A DNA stretch of 64,000 bases, taken from contig JAVGWX010000004.1 in the NCBI GenBank assembly GCA_036924085.1, forward strand, positions 10,225,416 to 10,289,415. Reading direction: 5' to 3'. The translations under genes were made by a program, and so were the position numbers. Positions 44,480-57,459 of the stretch are shown piece by piece. Every line of letters begins with the position of its first letter. Position 1 is the first letter of the stretch. This stretch comes from Ariolimax columbianus (lineage: Eukaryota; Mollusca; Gastropoda; Stylommatophora; Arionidae). Under the pieces are notes generated by a model. It worked only from the letters and a program-made list of their open reading frames with translations, ran no database searches and was not told the origin of the DNA.

Positions 44480-45785
44480 AATATTGATGTCAGCTCCTGG
44501 GAGATGCTTGCACAAGACCGTACCACTTGGAGAGCTAGTATTACCGAAGGTGCTCAGATCGCAGAGAGTGCCTCCATCGCGGAGGATCAGCGAAAGCGTG
44601 CTGCCCGAAATAATAATACGCATGTGCACTGAATATGACAGGGTGTGCCATTCGAGGATAGGTCCGTACGCCATTACAGAACATATATTTCGGAGCAATA
44701 GTTTGAAAATGTTGGCATCTTCGCTTGCGACGGGCAACTATTATTACAATTTTTATATGAATGAAGATTCGGGTGGAATCACTGTTCTAGAACATTCCAT
44801 TGATGGAGTCCTGGCTTTACTGTTTGAACGTTTCCAGGTCTCTGAGATCAGACAATATTGCATCAGTCTGTGTATGTGATTCAATGCAACCCAGCTCAAA
44901 CTAGCTTTAGTGCCAAACTAGCATAATTTCGGTTTTTGTTGTTGTTTTGTTGCATTCTCGGTCCATGTCAAATATAGGGCCACCAATACAGCTGTTCACT
45001 TTTCAGGAATCTTGTATTCAAGCATGTACAGTGGCGGTTTCCATAGTTGTGGATGTAGTTGAGGAGGTTGCCAGTACCACGCACAACCTTCTTTAATCGC
45101 TAAACTAACACACTTGGAAGGTAAATAGTTCTTTTCTTTCCACCGTCGACACCACACAGGTGGTTCTCTAGTACAAATGTCGTAAAATGGCAATGAGTAA
45201 GGCTGTGCATGAGGCTAGGAAACCTCCATATTACAAAACACTTGTTACAGAAGCTACCACTTCAACAACTTTGGCCGGAACAGTGGCTCCATACTCTTAT
45301 TACAACGAAAATGAAAGGATAAAATTACACCCAACATAATTTTCTTTAAATATACAATTCCTGGCAACTCATTTTCCCAAATCCATATCTAGCGACATTT
45401 CGGTTTTTGTTTCCCGTAGCACTGAATAATAAATTGACGTCTGATTGAAAATTCTATATTTCTGCTGGGAAATTGGAGTCAATATGGGCGGGCAAAGGAA
45501 ACAAAGGCGAATTATTAAAGATGTAAGTTGCTATTCTTGTGGTGCAACATTGAAAAGGAAGGATTTAATAGAAAAAAGAAATAGAAATTAGCGTGAGATG
45601 ATAACAGAATTGTACTGAATGTAGTGAGAGCAGATCAACAACCGCTCCAGACGAACAAGAACAAGTGAAATATTCTTGTCATTTGTAAATCACCATATTA
45701 ATGTAAACATTTTGTGTGACTTTCATTGGCTTACTCAAATTACAGAGAAATGAGGACAAGCATTATTGTCTACTACAATCGTTTC
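44480..45785. other. unassigned sequence
   Basis: Open frames of 130-137 codons lie on both strands at 44324-44879, with unremarkable composition. Neither has a motif I can name. They could be decayed TE sequence. A 65-codon minus frame at 44996-45193 is likewise unassigned. Confidence 0.35.
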
Positions 45786-46480
45786 TTTATTGTGATTTGT
45801 CATGTTTTTGTGTCTTGTTTTCGTGTGAGATTTGTCATGTTTTTGTGTGTGATTTGTCATGTTTTTGGGTCTTGTTTTGTCCTGCTTTTGTGTCTTGTTT
45901 TCGTGTGAGATTTGTCATGTTTTTGGGTCTTGTTTTCGTGTGAGATTTGTCATGTTTTTGTGTGTGATTTGTCATGTTTTTGTGTCTTGTTTTGTGTGTG
46001 ATTTGTCATGTTTGTTGTGTCTTGTTTTGTGTGTGATTTGTCATTTTTTATGCCTTGTTTTTGTGTTTGATTTGTCATGCCTTGTTTTTTAGTGTAATTT
46101 GTCATGTTTTTTTAGTGTGATTTGTCATGTTTTTGTGTGTGATTTGTAATGTTTTTGTGTGTGATTTGTCATTTTTGTATGTGATTTGTCATGTTTTTGT
46201 ATGTGATTTGTAAATTTTGTGTTTGATTTGTCATGTTTTTGTATGTGACTTATGTTTTTGTGTGCAGTGTTTGTATGATTTATTTCTGTTGTGTGTGATC
46301 GCATGATTGTGAGCGTTGTGTGTCTGGTGTTTTTTTAAGTGTTGTTTGTGATCTGTCATGCTTTTGTGAGTTGTTTCCTAGTGATTTGCCTTGTTGTTGT
46401 GTGCTATATTTGTGTAATCTGTCATGTTTTTGTGTTGTTTTTGTACGGTGTATTTGATTTGTTTTTGTTTTTTAAAATAG
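45785..46480. repeat. degenerate GTGATTTGTCATGTTTTTGT repeat
   Basis: Roughly 25 diverged units of 18-30 bp, T/G-rich on the plus strand. Open frames through it (Cys/Phe/Val-rich) are artefacts. It fades into T-rich sequence up to about 46800. Confidence 0.88.
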
Positions 46481-46959
46481 GACGTGTTATATTTATGAGT
46501 GTGTTGTTTAAAAAAAAAATGCGTTTTATTTTTGTGTTGTTTTTGTATGATTTGTCAGGATTGTATTTACACGTTGTTTGGCGTATTTTAAAATGTTTTA
46601 TATATGTGACAAGTGGTCTTGCATTTTGATTGTATGTGTTTTATTTTGATTTGTTATGTTTCTTGAATTTTGTTTTAGTTTATTTATGTATTATTTGTAA
46701 TTTATTGTGATTTTATGTTTTGTTTTTGTGTGAGATTTGTTATGTGCTTGTGCATGTATGATTTTTGTTTCTTGTATGCTATGTTAGTAAGACTTATTTG
46801 TTATTTTTAATGAAAACTTCTGTTTGATTAATGCGGCTTAGGAAGATCCAACAATGAGCGAGATCCACTTGGTTGTATTAGGGCGTATCGTCAACACTAC
46901 ATCATGAGATGTTGAGTAGAGCCACAGAGAAATGAGTTCTATAAATGGTGATAATTCAG

Positions 46960-47334
46960 AGAACATTCAATTGTCCTGCCATAATCATTAACCACATAGG
47001 TAACATGATCCAAATGTTGGTTGGGTCTCAATCGTTAACCACATAGATAACATGATCCAAATGTTGGCTGGGTCTCAATCGTTAACCACATAGATAACAT
47101 GATCCAAATGTTGGCTGGGTCTCCATCGTTAACCACATAGATAACATGATCCAAATGTTGGCTGGGTCTCAATCGTTAACCACATAGATAACATGATCCA
47201 AATGTTGGCTGGGTCTCAATCGTTAACCACATAGATAACATGATCCAAATGTTGGCTGGGTCTCCATCGTTAACCACATAGATAACATGATCCAAATGTT
47301 GGTTGGGTCTCAATCATTAACCGCCAAGATAACA

Positions 47335-47335
<1 letters not shown>
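46960..47335. repeat. 47-bp minisatellite
   Basis: Eight units with AACCACATAGATAACATGAT and CCAAATGTTGGCTGGGTCTC. It ends about 570 bp 3' of a UBE2E donor in transcript orientation. Confidence 0.96.
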
Positions 47336-48083
<748 letters not shown>

Positions 48084-48313
48084 TCACTGGAGGTATAGAC
48101 AGGAGGGTGAGTGTATGTGTGTGTGTGTATGTGTGTGAATGAATGTGTTTGAATGAATGTGTGTGTAAATGTATCTATGTATGTATATGTTTGTATGTAT
48201 GTACTAGGGGCGCTGCGAAAGTTATGTCTCCTATGTTATTCCATAAAAACCATAATAGATAAAAAAGTTAACAGTAATACCATTTGATTGAACAATGTCT
48301 TGCCTTCAAAAAA

Positions 48314-49660
48314 CTATTTTTCAACATAGTCACCACCCTTTTCTATACATCTTCTCCAATGATGAACAAAAACATACAACGCCGTGCTCATTAAATCTGC
48401 ACCAGCGAAGGTGACCCACTGTTTCACAGCTGCTATCGCGGCGCCGTTGCTAAGAAAATGTTGCCCACGCAGCCCATCTTTCATTGACCCAAATAGATGG
48501 AAGTCCGAATGCACCAAACCCAGACTATACGGTGGGCGTGGTAGGACTGTCCAGCCGAGACTGACTAAGTGATCAACAGTCTTCAAACTGGTATGGGGCC
48601 TGGGGTTATCGTGTTGGACAAGACAGGCTGTCTTCTTCTCTGGACTTACCCTGGAAATTCGAGCCGTAAGCTTGGTCAGCGTCACAATGCTAGGGCAAGA
48701 GTTGACGAGTTGTCCGGGTTCCATGAAATCAAGGAGGATAACCCCTTTCCTATCATAATAGACAGCACACAACACTTTACCCGCCGAGGGTTGTGTCTAG
48801 AAAGTTTTCCTCGATGGGGAATTCACATGTCCCCACTACATGGACTGCTGTTTTAACTCATGATCGTAGTAGTAGCACCACGTCCCATAACCAGTGATGA
48901 TGCTATCTATGAAACTGTCACTTTTCATTCTCGTCATAGTTGAAGAGGTGATGACAAACTTGGAATCATTGTCCCCCCTGTTTCTATGTGAGCACTCGCG
49001 GGACCCACGTGGTGTAAACTTTGTGACATTTCAATGTTGCACTTATTGTTTCCAACCCCCTGAGGCGGATATGCAACTCGGTAGACAGTTCCCTTGTCGC
49101 AATCCTCTGATTTGGGAGCTGCTTCGCATCTGGGTGGTCGTGTGTTCATTTCCGAGTTAAGGCGGAAATAGTTTTTCAGACCGCAATGGCTCCCGGGTAG
49201 ACCCGGCTTTAAATGGGTACCGGTTCAGTCCGGGAAGTAAAGGCGGCCGTCGTGATGCTGACCACACCATCCACTAAGTGCCGTGAGTTACAAACTAACA
49301 TGGGCCTAACACCATATTTCCTATGAGCCGCATGGCTTGACGGGATCTTTTTTTTTTATCCTCTGATTTGCGAGGGATGAGCTGTCGATACGTCCGTCAT
49401 TTCGTGGTGTGACAGCTGCGCTTGACCGTCCAGAACTTGGCTTGTCCTTCATGTCACTTTCGCCATTGCCGAAACGCACAACCCGCCGCCTGATTGTGCT
49501 AACTTTCACTATTTGGTCTCCGTAAACATTCAGCAAGCGTTGATTAATGTCAATTGGTGGAACCTTTTCCGATTGGACGAATTCAATAACGCACTTCCAT
49601 GACTGACGTCATTTTGTCAGACTGCTCTTCCACTGTCACCTGTCGGACTGAAACAAAATG
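48314..49660 (-). pseudogene. mariner transposase pseudogene (SETMAR-like family)
   Basis: Minus strand, N to C: an HTH region (LLNVYGDQIVKVSTIRRRVV, then KPSSGRSSAAVTPRN; 49536-49390), SINE interruption, DSFIDSIITGYGTW near 48920-48880 (the first catalytic region, with the usual Asp-Glu replaced by Tyr-Gly), CAVYYDRKGVILLDFMEPGQ (48772-48710), QHDNPRPHTSLKTVDHLVSL (second Asp; 48630-48550), PPYSLGLVHSDFHLFGSMKD (third region; the first Asp of YSPDLAPSD is changed to Gly) and a C-terminus ending KGGDYVEK. Substitutions at catalytic positions plus stops and shifts show it is inactive. Confidence 0.9.
49085..49310 (+). mobile_element. SINE family A, copy 3, inside the mariner element
   Basis: Plus-strand copy of the 18.1 and 25.9 kb SINE: a B-box-like GTGTTCATTTCC near 49141, then AGACCGCAATGGCTCCCGGG, TAGACCCGGC, and GGGTACCGGTTCAGTCCGGG. 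The insertion splits the transposase frame between its HTH and catalytic regions. Confidence 0.8.
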
Positions 49661-49926
49661 AAACTTGACTGCCATAATCCCCTTCTGACATCGTGGCACG
49701 TCATGATAAAATAGGAGGCATTACTTTCTGAGCGCCCCTCATATGTATGTACGTACGTATGTATGTATATAAAGTCATGAGAACGGATGTAACAGAATAG
49801 GAAAAGAGCGACATATGACGATAAAGAGTGACAGACAAAGAAAAGAGAGAAGAGAAGGGATACTCGACTTATGATAGACATGCATGCAGGTAAATAAACA
49901 GGGCGCATATATCAACAACAACAAAG

Positions 49927-50285
49927 CTGTATAGGGGCGGCGAGTAGGACAGTGGTTATAGCTCTTGCATTCTCTACGCAGAGGTACCGTGTTCAATGTT
50001 CCAGTTTATCCTACTGAGAATATGTTCCCCATTTACTGTAAGAAGTGAAGGCGGCGCAACAATCAAGGGAACTAGTCGCCCTGTTTAAACACAGCGCATG
50101 TCTAGCACAGGCGCTTTTCCTCACACGTCAGCCTCGAAGGCAGTTTGCTATAGCGCCTTTCTTTGACATATGCACAACATGAGTACGGAAAGGGAACGTC
50201 AGCCTCGAAGGCAGTTTGTTATGGCGGGATCGGGGGACTTAGCCTTCTTTGGCCCTTGCACGAAATGATGATGATATAATCCCTT
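49927..50285 (+). mobile_element. tRNA-derived SINE, family B
   Basis: Plus strand: GGCGAGTAGGACAGTGGTTA (A-box-like) and CGTGTTCAATGTTCC (B-box-like) at the correct spacing, followed by about 290 bp of body. The body has a partial duplication of ACGTCAGCCTCGAAGGCAGT (50127 and 50198) and ends in ACGAAATGATGATGATATAA. Confidence 0.7.
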
Positions 50286-50529
50286 TAGCTGACAGCACAA
50301 TTCACCCCCCCCCCCCTTTAACTGTGAGCTGGCAGCTTTGTCCTGTGTCCTCGTGGGATGGCTTCCTTTGCTGATTGGAGTAGTGCAGTAGTGGTTTTAC
50401 TATAGACCTCGTCGATATCCTGCGCCATGTCGATGTCCGCGAAACGTTGGCGTACTTGTCTCTTGAAAAACTGCCGGTCTGCCTTATTGTAATTCCATGG
50501 GAGGGGTGTTATTCGGCTTCTTACTTTCT

Positions 50530-52430
50530 CCCTGGCGTTGGTGATCTCAGGGAGTGTTGGTATGTGGTCCCTTTCTGGTGTTGGTCTGTGGTCCCTTTCT
50601 GGTGTTGGTGATCTCAGGGAGTGTTGGTCTGTGGTCCCTTTCTGGTGATGGTGATCTCAGGGAGTGTTGGTATGTGGTCCCTTTCTGGTGTTGGTATGTG
50701 GTCCCTTTCTGGTGTTGGTCTGTGGTCCCTTTCTGGTGTTGGTGATCTTAGGAGTGTTGGTCTGTGATCCCTCTCTGGTGTTGGTGATCTCGGGGAGTGT
50801 TGGTCTGTGGTCCCTTTCTGGTGTTGGTGATCTCAGGGAGTGTTGGTCTGTGGTCCCTCTCTGGTGTTGGTGATCTCAGGGAGTGTTGGTCTGTGGTCCC
50901 TTTCTGGTGTTGATCTGTGGTCCCTTTCTGGTGTTGGTGATATCAGGGAGTGTTGGTCTGTGGTCCCTCTCTGGTGTTGGTGATCTCAGGGAGTGTTGGT
51001 CTGTGGTCCCTCTCTGGTGTTGGTCTGTGGTCCCCCTCTGGTGTTGGTGATCTCAGGGTGTGTTGGTCTGTGGTCCCTCTCTGGTGTTGGTGATCTCAGG
51101 GAGTGTTGGTCTGTGGTCCCTCTCTGGTGTTGGTGATCTCAGGGAGTGTTGGTCTGTGGTCCCTCTCTGGTGTTGGTCTGTGGTCCCTCTCTGGTGTTGG
51201 TCTGTGGTCCCTCTCTGGTGTTGGTGATCTCAGGGAGTGTTGGTCTGTTGTCCCTCTCTGGTGTTGGTCTGTGGTCCCTCTCTGGTGTTGGTGATCTCAG
51301 GGAGTGTTGGTCTGTGGTCACTCTCTGGTGTTGGTCTGTGGTCACTCTCTGGTGTTGGTCTGTGGTCACTCTCTGGTGTTTATCTGTGGTCCTCTTTGGT
51401 GATGGTGATCTCAGGGAGTGTTGGTCTGTGGTCACTCTCTGGTGTTGATCTGTGGTCCATCTCTGGTGATGGTGATCTCAGGGAGTGTTGGTCTGTGGTC
51501 CCTCTCTGGTGTTGGTCTGTGGTCCCTCTCTGGTGTTAGTCTGTGGTCCATCTCTGGCGTTGGTGATCTCAGGGAATGTTGGTCTGTGGTCCCTCTCTGG
51601 TGTTGGTCTGTGGTCCCTCTCTGGTGTTGGTGATCTCAGGGAGTGTTGGTCTGTTGTCCCTCTCTGGTGTTGGTCTGTGGTCCCTCTCTGGTGTTGGTGA
51701 TCTCAGGGAGTGTTGGTCTGTGGTCACTCTCTAATGTTGGTCTGTGGTCCCTCTCTGGTGTTGGTCTGTGGTCACTCTCTGGTGTTTATCTGTGGTCCTC
51801 TCTGGTGATGGTGATCTCAGGGAGTGTTGGTCTGTGGTCACTCTCTGGTATTGATCTGTGGTCCCTCTCTGGTGTTGGTCTGTGGTCCCTCTCTGGTGTT
51901 GGTGATCTCAGGGAGTGTTGGTCTGTTGTCCCTCTCTGGTGTTGGTAATCTCAGGGAGTGTTGGTCTGTGGTCCCTCTCTGGTGTTGGAGATCTCAGGGA
52001 GTGTTGGTCTGTGGTCCCTCTCTGGTGTTGGTGATCTCAGGGAGTGTTGGTCTGTGGTCCCTCTCTGGTGTTGGTGATCTCAGGGAGTGTTGGTCTGTGG
52101 TCCCTCTCTGGTGGTGTTGGTGATCACAGGGAGTGTTGGTCTGTGGTCCCTCTCTGGTGTTGGTCTGTGGTCCCTCTCTGGTGTTGGTCTGTGGTCACTC
52201 TCTGGTGTTGGTGATCTCGTCCCTCTCTGGTGTTGGTCTGTGGTCACTCTCTGGTGTTGGTGATCTCAGGGAGTGTTGGTCTGTGGTCCCTCTCTGGTGA
52301 TGGTGATCTCAGGGAGTCTTGGTATGTGGTCCCTCTATGGTGTTGATAATCTCAGGGAGTGTTGGTCTGTGGTCCCTCTCTGGTGTTGGTCTGTGGTCCC
52401 TCTCTGGTGCTGGTCTGTGGTCACTCCCGA
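50530..52430. repeat. two-module minisatellite (19 + 24 bp)
   Basis: A mosaic of module A (GGTGATCTCAGGGAGTGTT, 19 bp) and module B (24 bp, GGTCTGTGGTCCCTCTCTGG then TGTT). The order is mostly AB, ABB or ABBB, about 65-70 modules in all. The left end uses CCTTTCT and the right end CCTCTCT. Frames in several phases are spurious. Confidence 0.97.
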
Positions 52431-53600
52431 TGTCATCGACGACTCTAATTGAGCAATATGGGTGGTACAAGGGTTAGGTCAGGTCTGCTTTTCGTCCCAC
52501 TGGTACAGTGTTGGTTGGGTATTGGCGTTCTGCAACAGGGGGAGTGTGGTAGTGTTAGTGAGGTTGGAGGCTGGTTAACATCGAAGTGTGGTTGGTGGCT
52601 GGCTAACATCGAAGCGCAGTTGGAGGATTGCTAACATGGAAGGCCACAGCTGGTGAACCATATCCGATGTGATCTGTCAAGGTAGTTAGCTGATGTTTGG
52701 TCTCCGTAGATGTTTGGCACCAATGGTCTGATGTCTACTGGTGGACCCTCTCCGGATAGTCTATGCAGTCACTATGTGTAACTCTAACATACATTCACAC
52801 ACATGGACAGATGGGTGTACGTGTGGATATAGATAGCTCATCACGTATGGATTAATGGTTACACCTTATATGTATAGATTGACGCATTTGTAGATGGATA
52901 TATCATGTTAGTTTAGATTCACCAAGACATGAAACATAAAGGCAGGCTGGCGGGTGGACAGACAGACAGACAGACAGACGGAGGGAGGGACGGACGGACA
53001 TGTAGACGGACGGGTCCGGACAGACAAGAGTGTCAGCTACTCCATCCAAGTAAAAGACCACGACTAGAGAGATGCCCAGTGTTACCAATGTTCTGTCGTC
53101 TCGCCGCCACAGGCGATCGTCGTGGCCCACAGATCGATGAGCGCGATATCGAGTACTCTGTCTTCTACTGTGCGTCTGGCCCTCTCATCGGCGGCAAGTG
53201 CTGACAGGATGCTTCTAGCAGTTTTATCCTTGGTTTCACTCGGCAACTCAACTCTGAGGGCGATGGATCTACAAACTGGACGGATACTCTGATACAGTTT
53301 TCGCTTGCCACAGACATGAACTTCCAATGTTAACTGTACGGCAGGCATCCACTCACCTTTGTTCTCCCATCTCAATTGCTTCTCAGATCTATAATGACTA
53401 GAACGAAACTTCTCTATTCGTGCTGGCCTGTACGTCACAAAGAAGATTCATATTTGCCTATGTGACGTGTTCATATATAGCTACTGTGTCGTGCTGAGTT
53501 GCCGTCGTGCTTGTGAGATATCAACGATGTACACATTAAACGTAATACAACAAACCACAATATCTGATCTGGGCGACTGCCAGAGTTGGTGGTCTATATA
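52430..53600. other. unassigned sequence; one exon-like minus frame
   Basis: A (GACA/GACGGA)n tract lies at 52958-53012. A 118-codon minus frame (53438-53082) has balanced codon usage, with a segment KTARSILSALAADERARRTV predicted to be helical. I do not recognise it. It could be decayed TE or a lineage-specific exon. No clear flanking splice pair was found. Confidence 0.35.
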
Positions 53601-53611
53601 TATAGATAGAT

Positions 53612-53653
53612 AGTGAGAGAAAAGAGAGAGAGAGAAAGAAAGACATAGTGAGA

Positions 53654-53688
<35 letters not shown>

Positions 53689-53692
53689 TGAA
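53612..53692. repeat. GA microsatellite
   Basis: An interrupted GAGAGA tract of about 80 bp preceded by a short TATA run. Confidence 0.95.
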
Positions 53693-53841
53693 GTCAAAAG
53701 GACTTAGATTCAAGCCTTCCGCCTTGTCAAAGCTCAATTCACCAAACTACAAAATGCCATTATTTAAACGCCCAGCGAACAATCGATACATGTTTGCTTT
53801 AAATGACGTCTCTGTGTAAAACAAGCAGCAGATAGACAGAG

Positions 53842-55332
53842 CGAAGGGGAGAGTAAGAAGGGGAGGGTAAGAAGTGTAGAGTAAGAAGGGGAGGTAAGAA
53901 GGGGAGGGTAAGAAGTGTAGAGTAAGAAGGGGAGGTAAGAAGGGGAGGTAAGAAGGGGAGTGTAAGAAGGGGAGGGTAAGAAGTGTAGAGTAAGAAGGGG
54001 AGGGTAAGAAGGAGAGGGTAAGAAGTGTAGAGTAAGAAGGGGAGGGTAAGAAGTGTAGAGTAAGAAGGGGAGGGTAAGAAGTGTAGAGTAAGAAGGGGAG
54101 GGTAAGAAGGGGAGGGTAAGAAGTGTAGAGTAAGAAGGGGAGGGTGATAAGTGTAGAGTAAGAAGGGGAGGGTAAGAAGTGTAGAGTAAGAAGGGGAGGG
54201 TAAGAAGTGTAGAGTAAGAAGGGGAGGTAAGAAGGGGAGTGTACGAAGGGGAGGTAAGAAGGGGAGTGTAAGAAGGGGATGGTAAGAAGTGTAGAGTAAG
54301 AAGGGGAGGGTAAGAAGTGTAGAGTAAGAAGGGGAGGGTAAGAAGGGGAGGGTAAGAAGTGTAGAGTAAGAAGGGGAGGTAAGAAGGGGAGTGTAAGAAG
54401 GGGAGGTAAGAAGGGGAGTGTAAGAAGGGGATGGTAAGAAGTGTAGAGTAAGAAGGGGAGGGTAAGAAGTGTAGAGTAAGAAGGGGAGGTAAGAAGTGTA
54501 GAGTAAGAAGGGGAGGGTAAGAAGGGGAGGTAAGAAGTGTAGAGTAAGAAGGGGAGTGCAAGAAGGGGAGTATAAGAAGGGGAGTGCAAGAAGGGGAGTG
54601 CAAGAAGGGGAGTGCAAGAAGGGGAGTGTAAGAAGGGGAGGGTAAGAAGGGGAGGGTAAGAAGGGGAGGGTAAGAAGTGTAGAGTAAGAAGGGGAGGGTA
54701 AGAGGGGGAGGGTAAGAGGGGGAGTGTAAGAAGGGGAGGTAAGAAGGGGAGGTAAGAAGGGGAGGGTAAGAAGTGTAGAGTAAGAAGGGGAGGGTAAGAA
54801 GGGGAGTGCAAGAAGGGGAGAGTAAGAAGGGGAGTGTAAGAAGGGGAGTGTAAGAAGGGGAGGTAAGAAGGGGAGGTAAGAAGGGGAGTGTAAGAAGGGG
54901 AGTGTAAGAAGGGGAGGTAAGAAGGGGAGTGTAAGAAGGGGGGTGTAAGAAGGGGAGTGTAAGAAGGGGAGGTAAGAAGGGGAGGGTAAGAAGGGGAGGG
55001 TAAGAAGGGGAGTGTAAGAAGGGGGGTGTAAGAAGGGGAGTGTAAGAAGGGGAGTGTAAGAAGGGGAGTGTAAGAAGGGGAGGTAAGAAGGGGAGTGTAA
55101 GAAGGGGGGTGTAAGAAGGGGAGTGTAAGAAGGGGAGTGTAAGAAGGGGAGGTAAGAAGGGGAGGGTAAGAAGGGGAGTGTAAGAAGGGGAGGTAAGAAG
55201 GGGAGTGTAAGAAGGGGAGTGTAAGAAGGGGAGTGTAAGAAGGGGAGTGTAAGAAGGGGAGGTAAGAAGGGGAGTGTAAGAATGTGGGTGTAAGAAGGGG
55301 AGGGTAAGAAGGGGAGGTAAGAAGGGGAGTAA
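53842..55332. repeat. 14-bp purine-rich minisatellite, 1.5 kb
   Basis: About 110 units of GGGGAGTGTAAGAA, with GAGGGTAAGAA, GAGGTAAGAA and GTGTAGAGTAAGAA variants. The plus strand is almost all purine apart from one T per unit. Three overlapping minus frames of 354-553 codons (Ser/Pro/Leu/Tyr/Phe repeats) are artefacts. Confidence 0.98.
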
Positions 55333-55384
55333 TGGAAGAGTGTGACAGTAAGAAAACTTACAATCAAGATGAAATAACAGAAAG

Positions 55385-55575
55385 CCCATATAAAATAATG
55401 TAACTGACAGACAATCAACTAACAACGACAGTTACTGTTACTGACCGACAATAAACTAATAACGACAGTTACTGATCGACAATCAACTAACAACGACAGT
55501 TACTGACCGACAATCAACTAACAACGACAGTTACTGTTACTCACCAACAATCAACTAACAACGACAGTTACTGTT
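55385..55575. repeat. 31-bp minisatellite
   Basis: Five to six units with CAATCAACTAACAACGACAG and TTACTGACCGA. Confidence 0.94.
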
Positions 55576-55579
55576 AGAG

Positions 55580-56030
55580 TCTCAGTGGGCCCTCTTGTAT
55601 CCATCCCAAATACTCGCATATAGACACGATACCTTATAATGACTGACTTAGTCAATCCACTTCTACCCTGAGTTGTAGAGGTTCACAGAGAGATCGCCAG
55701 ACTGTACTTTCAGTCGTTAGATTATCCCAGATGTCTCTGTTTCGTCTTGAAATCAGTGTTTCAGAGAAACAGCTAATAAGATTGTTGTGCTTTCGCATGG
55801 AGGAGGTGCTGCCTCCTTACGTTCTTCATCTCTGTGGGATATTTTTGTACACAGATACTTACCTAATATTTGCAGCTAGTCTCCAGGTTGGGTGGGTGGA
55901 TAGGTGAGGGGCTTACAGTAATCCGTAACTCTGCTAGCGCACCTGGCGGGAAGTAAACTCCTTTCCTAGGCATGATGCCACATGCCACGTAGACGGCCTC
56001 CGGGGCACTTAAGAGGTTCCACGATCACGA
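55580..56030. other. unassigned spacer
   Basis: No gene or TE recognised. Confidence 0.45.
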
Positions 56031-56034
56031 AGGG

Positions 56035-57455
56035 AGTCTCCAGATCACGTAAGAGATTCCCAGATCCCATAGAGTCTCTCCATATCACATAGTCTCTTCA
56101 GATCACATTGAGTCTCTCCAGATTACATAGTCTCTTCAGATCACATTAAGTCTCTTCAGATCACATTAAGTCTCTCCAAATCACATTAAGTCTCTCCAGA
56201 TCACATAGTCTCTCCAAATCACATAGTCTCTCCAAATCACATTGTCTCTCCATATCACATAGGGAGTCATCATGCAGGAAGTTTTCAGATCACGTAGGAA
56301 GTCAACCATATCACGAAGGAAGTCAACCAGATCACTTAACAAGCCAACCAGAACACCTAACAAGTCAACCAGATCACTTAACAAGTCAAACCAGATCACG
56401 TAGGAAGCCAACCAGATCACGTAGGAAGCCAACTAGATCACGTAGGAAGCCAACCAGATCACGTAGGAAGCCAACTAGACCACATAAAAAGCCAACCAGA
56501 TCACGTAGAAAGTCAACCAGATCACTTAACAAACAAGTCAACCAGATCACTTAACAAGCCAACCAGATCACGTAGGAAGCCAACTCTATCACGTATGTAA
56601 GTCAACCAGATGACGTAGGAAGCCAAGCACATCACGTAGGAAGCCAACCAGATCACGTAGGAAGCCAAGCAGATCACGTAGGAAGCCAAGCAGATCACGT
56701 AGGAAGCCCACCAGATCACGTAGGAAGCCAACCAGATCACGTAGGAAGCCAACCAGATCACGTAGGAAGCCAACCAGATCACGTAGGAAGTCAATCAGAT
56801 CACTTAACAAGTCAATCAGATCACTTAACAAGTCAACCAGATCACTTAACAAGTCAACCAGATCACTTAACAAGCCAACCAGATCCCTCAACAAGCCAAC
56901 CAGAACACTTAACAAGCCAACCAGAACACTTAAGTCAACCAGATCACTTAACAAGTCAACCAGATCACTTAAGTCAACCAGATCACGTAGGAAGCCAATC
57001 AGATCACGTAGGAAGCCAACCAGATCACGTAGGAAGCCAACCAGATCACGTAGGAAGCCAACCAGATCACGTAGGAAGCCAACCATATCACGTAGGAAGC
57101 CAACTAGATCACGTAGGACGTCAACCAGATCACGTAGAAAGTCAACCAGATCACGTAGAAAGCCAACAGACCACGTAGGACGTCAACTAGATCACGTAGG
57201 AAGTCAACCAGATCACGTAGGAAGCCAACCAGACCACATAGGAAGCCAACCAGATCACGTAGGAAGTCAACCAGATCACTTAACAAACAAGTCAACCAGA
57301 TCACTTAACAAGCCAACCAGATCACGTAGGAAGCCAATCCTATCACGTAGGAAGCCAACCACATCACGTAGGAAGCCAACCAGATCACGTAGGAAGCCAA
57401 CCAGATCACGTAGGAAGCCAACCAGATCACGTAGGAAGCCAACCAGATTACGTTG
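56035..57455. repeat. about 21-bp minisatellite, two subtypes
   Basis: The left part (to 56260) has CAGATCACAT(TA)AGTCTCT units. From 56280 there are about 55 units of CCAGATCACGTAGGAAGCCAA or CCAGATCACTTAACAAGTCAA, arranged in runs. Every unit has GATCAC. Hydrophobic minus frames (GFLRDLV, SYVIWLA) are artefacts. Confidence 0.97.
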
Positions 57456-57459
57456 AGGA

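Larger units (their letters stand above)
48204..49741 (-). mobile_element. mariner-like transposon with TIRs and TA target sites
   Basis: The termini form 23-bp inverted repeats matching at about 18 positions: CTAGGGGCGCTGCGAAAG at 48204 and, inverted, TGAGGGGCGCTCAGAAAG from 49741. TA dinucleotides flank both sides (48202-48203 and 49742-49743), as expected for Tc1/mariner target duplications. It is about 1.54 kb long, including a SINE insertion at about 49085-49310. The coding strand is minus. Confidence 0.88.

Noticed and set aside
44324..44879. Opposed 130-137-codon frames as a gene
   Set aside because: No motif, no splice pair, and one of them runs through a 33-bp array.
53747..55425. 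Frames of 354-553 codons rich in Ser/Pro/Leu/Tyr
   Set aside because: Reverse-strand translation of a 14-bp purine repeat. Three frames overlap over the same DNA.
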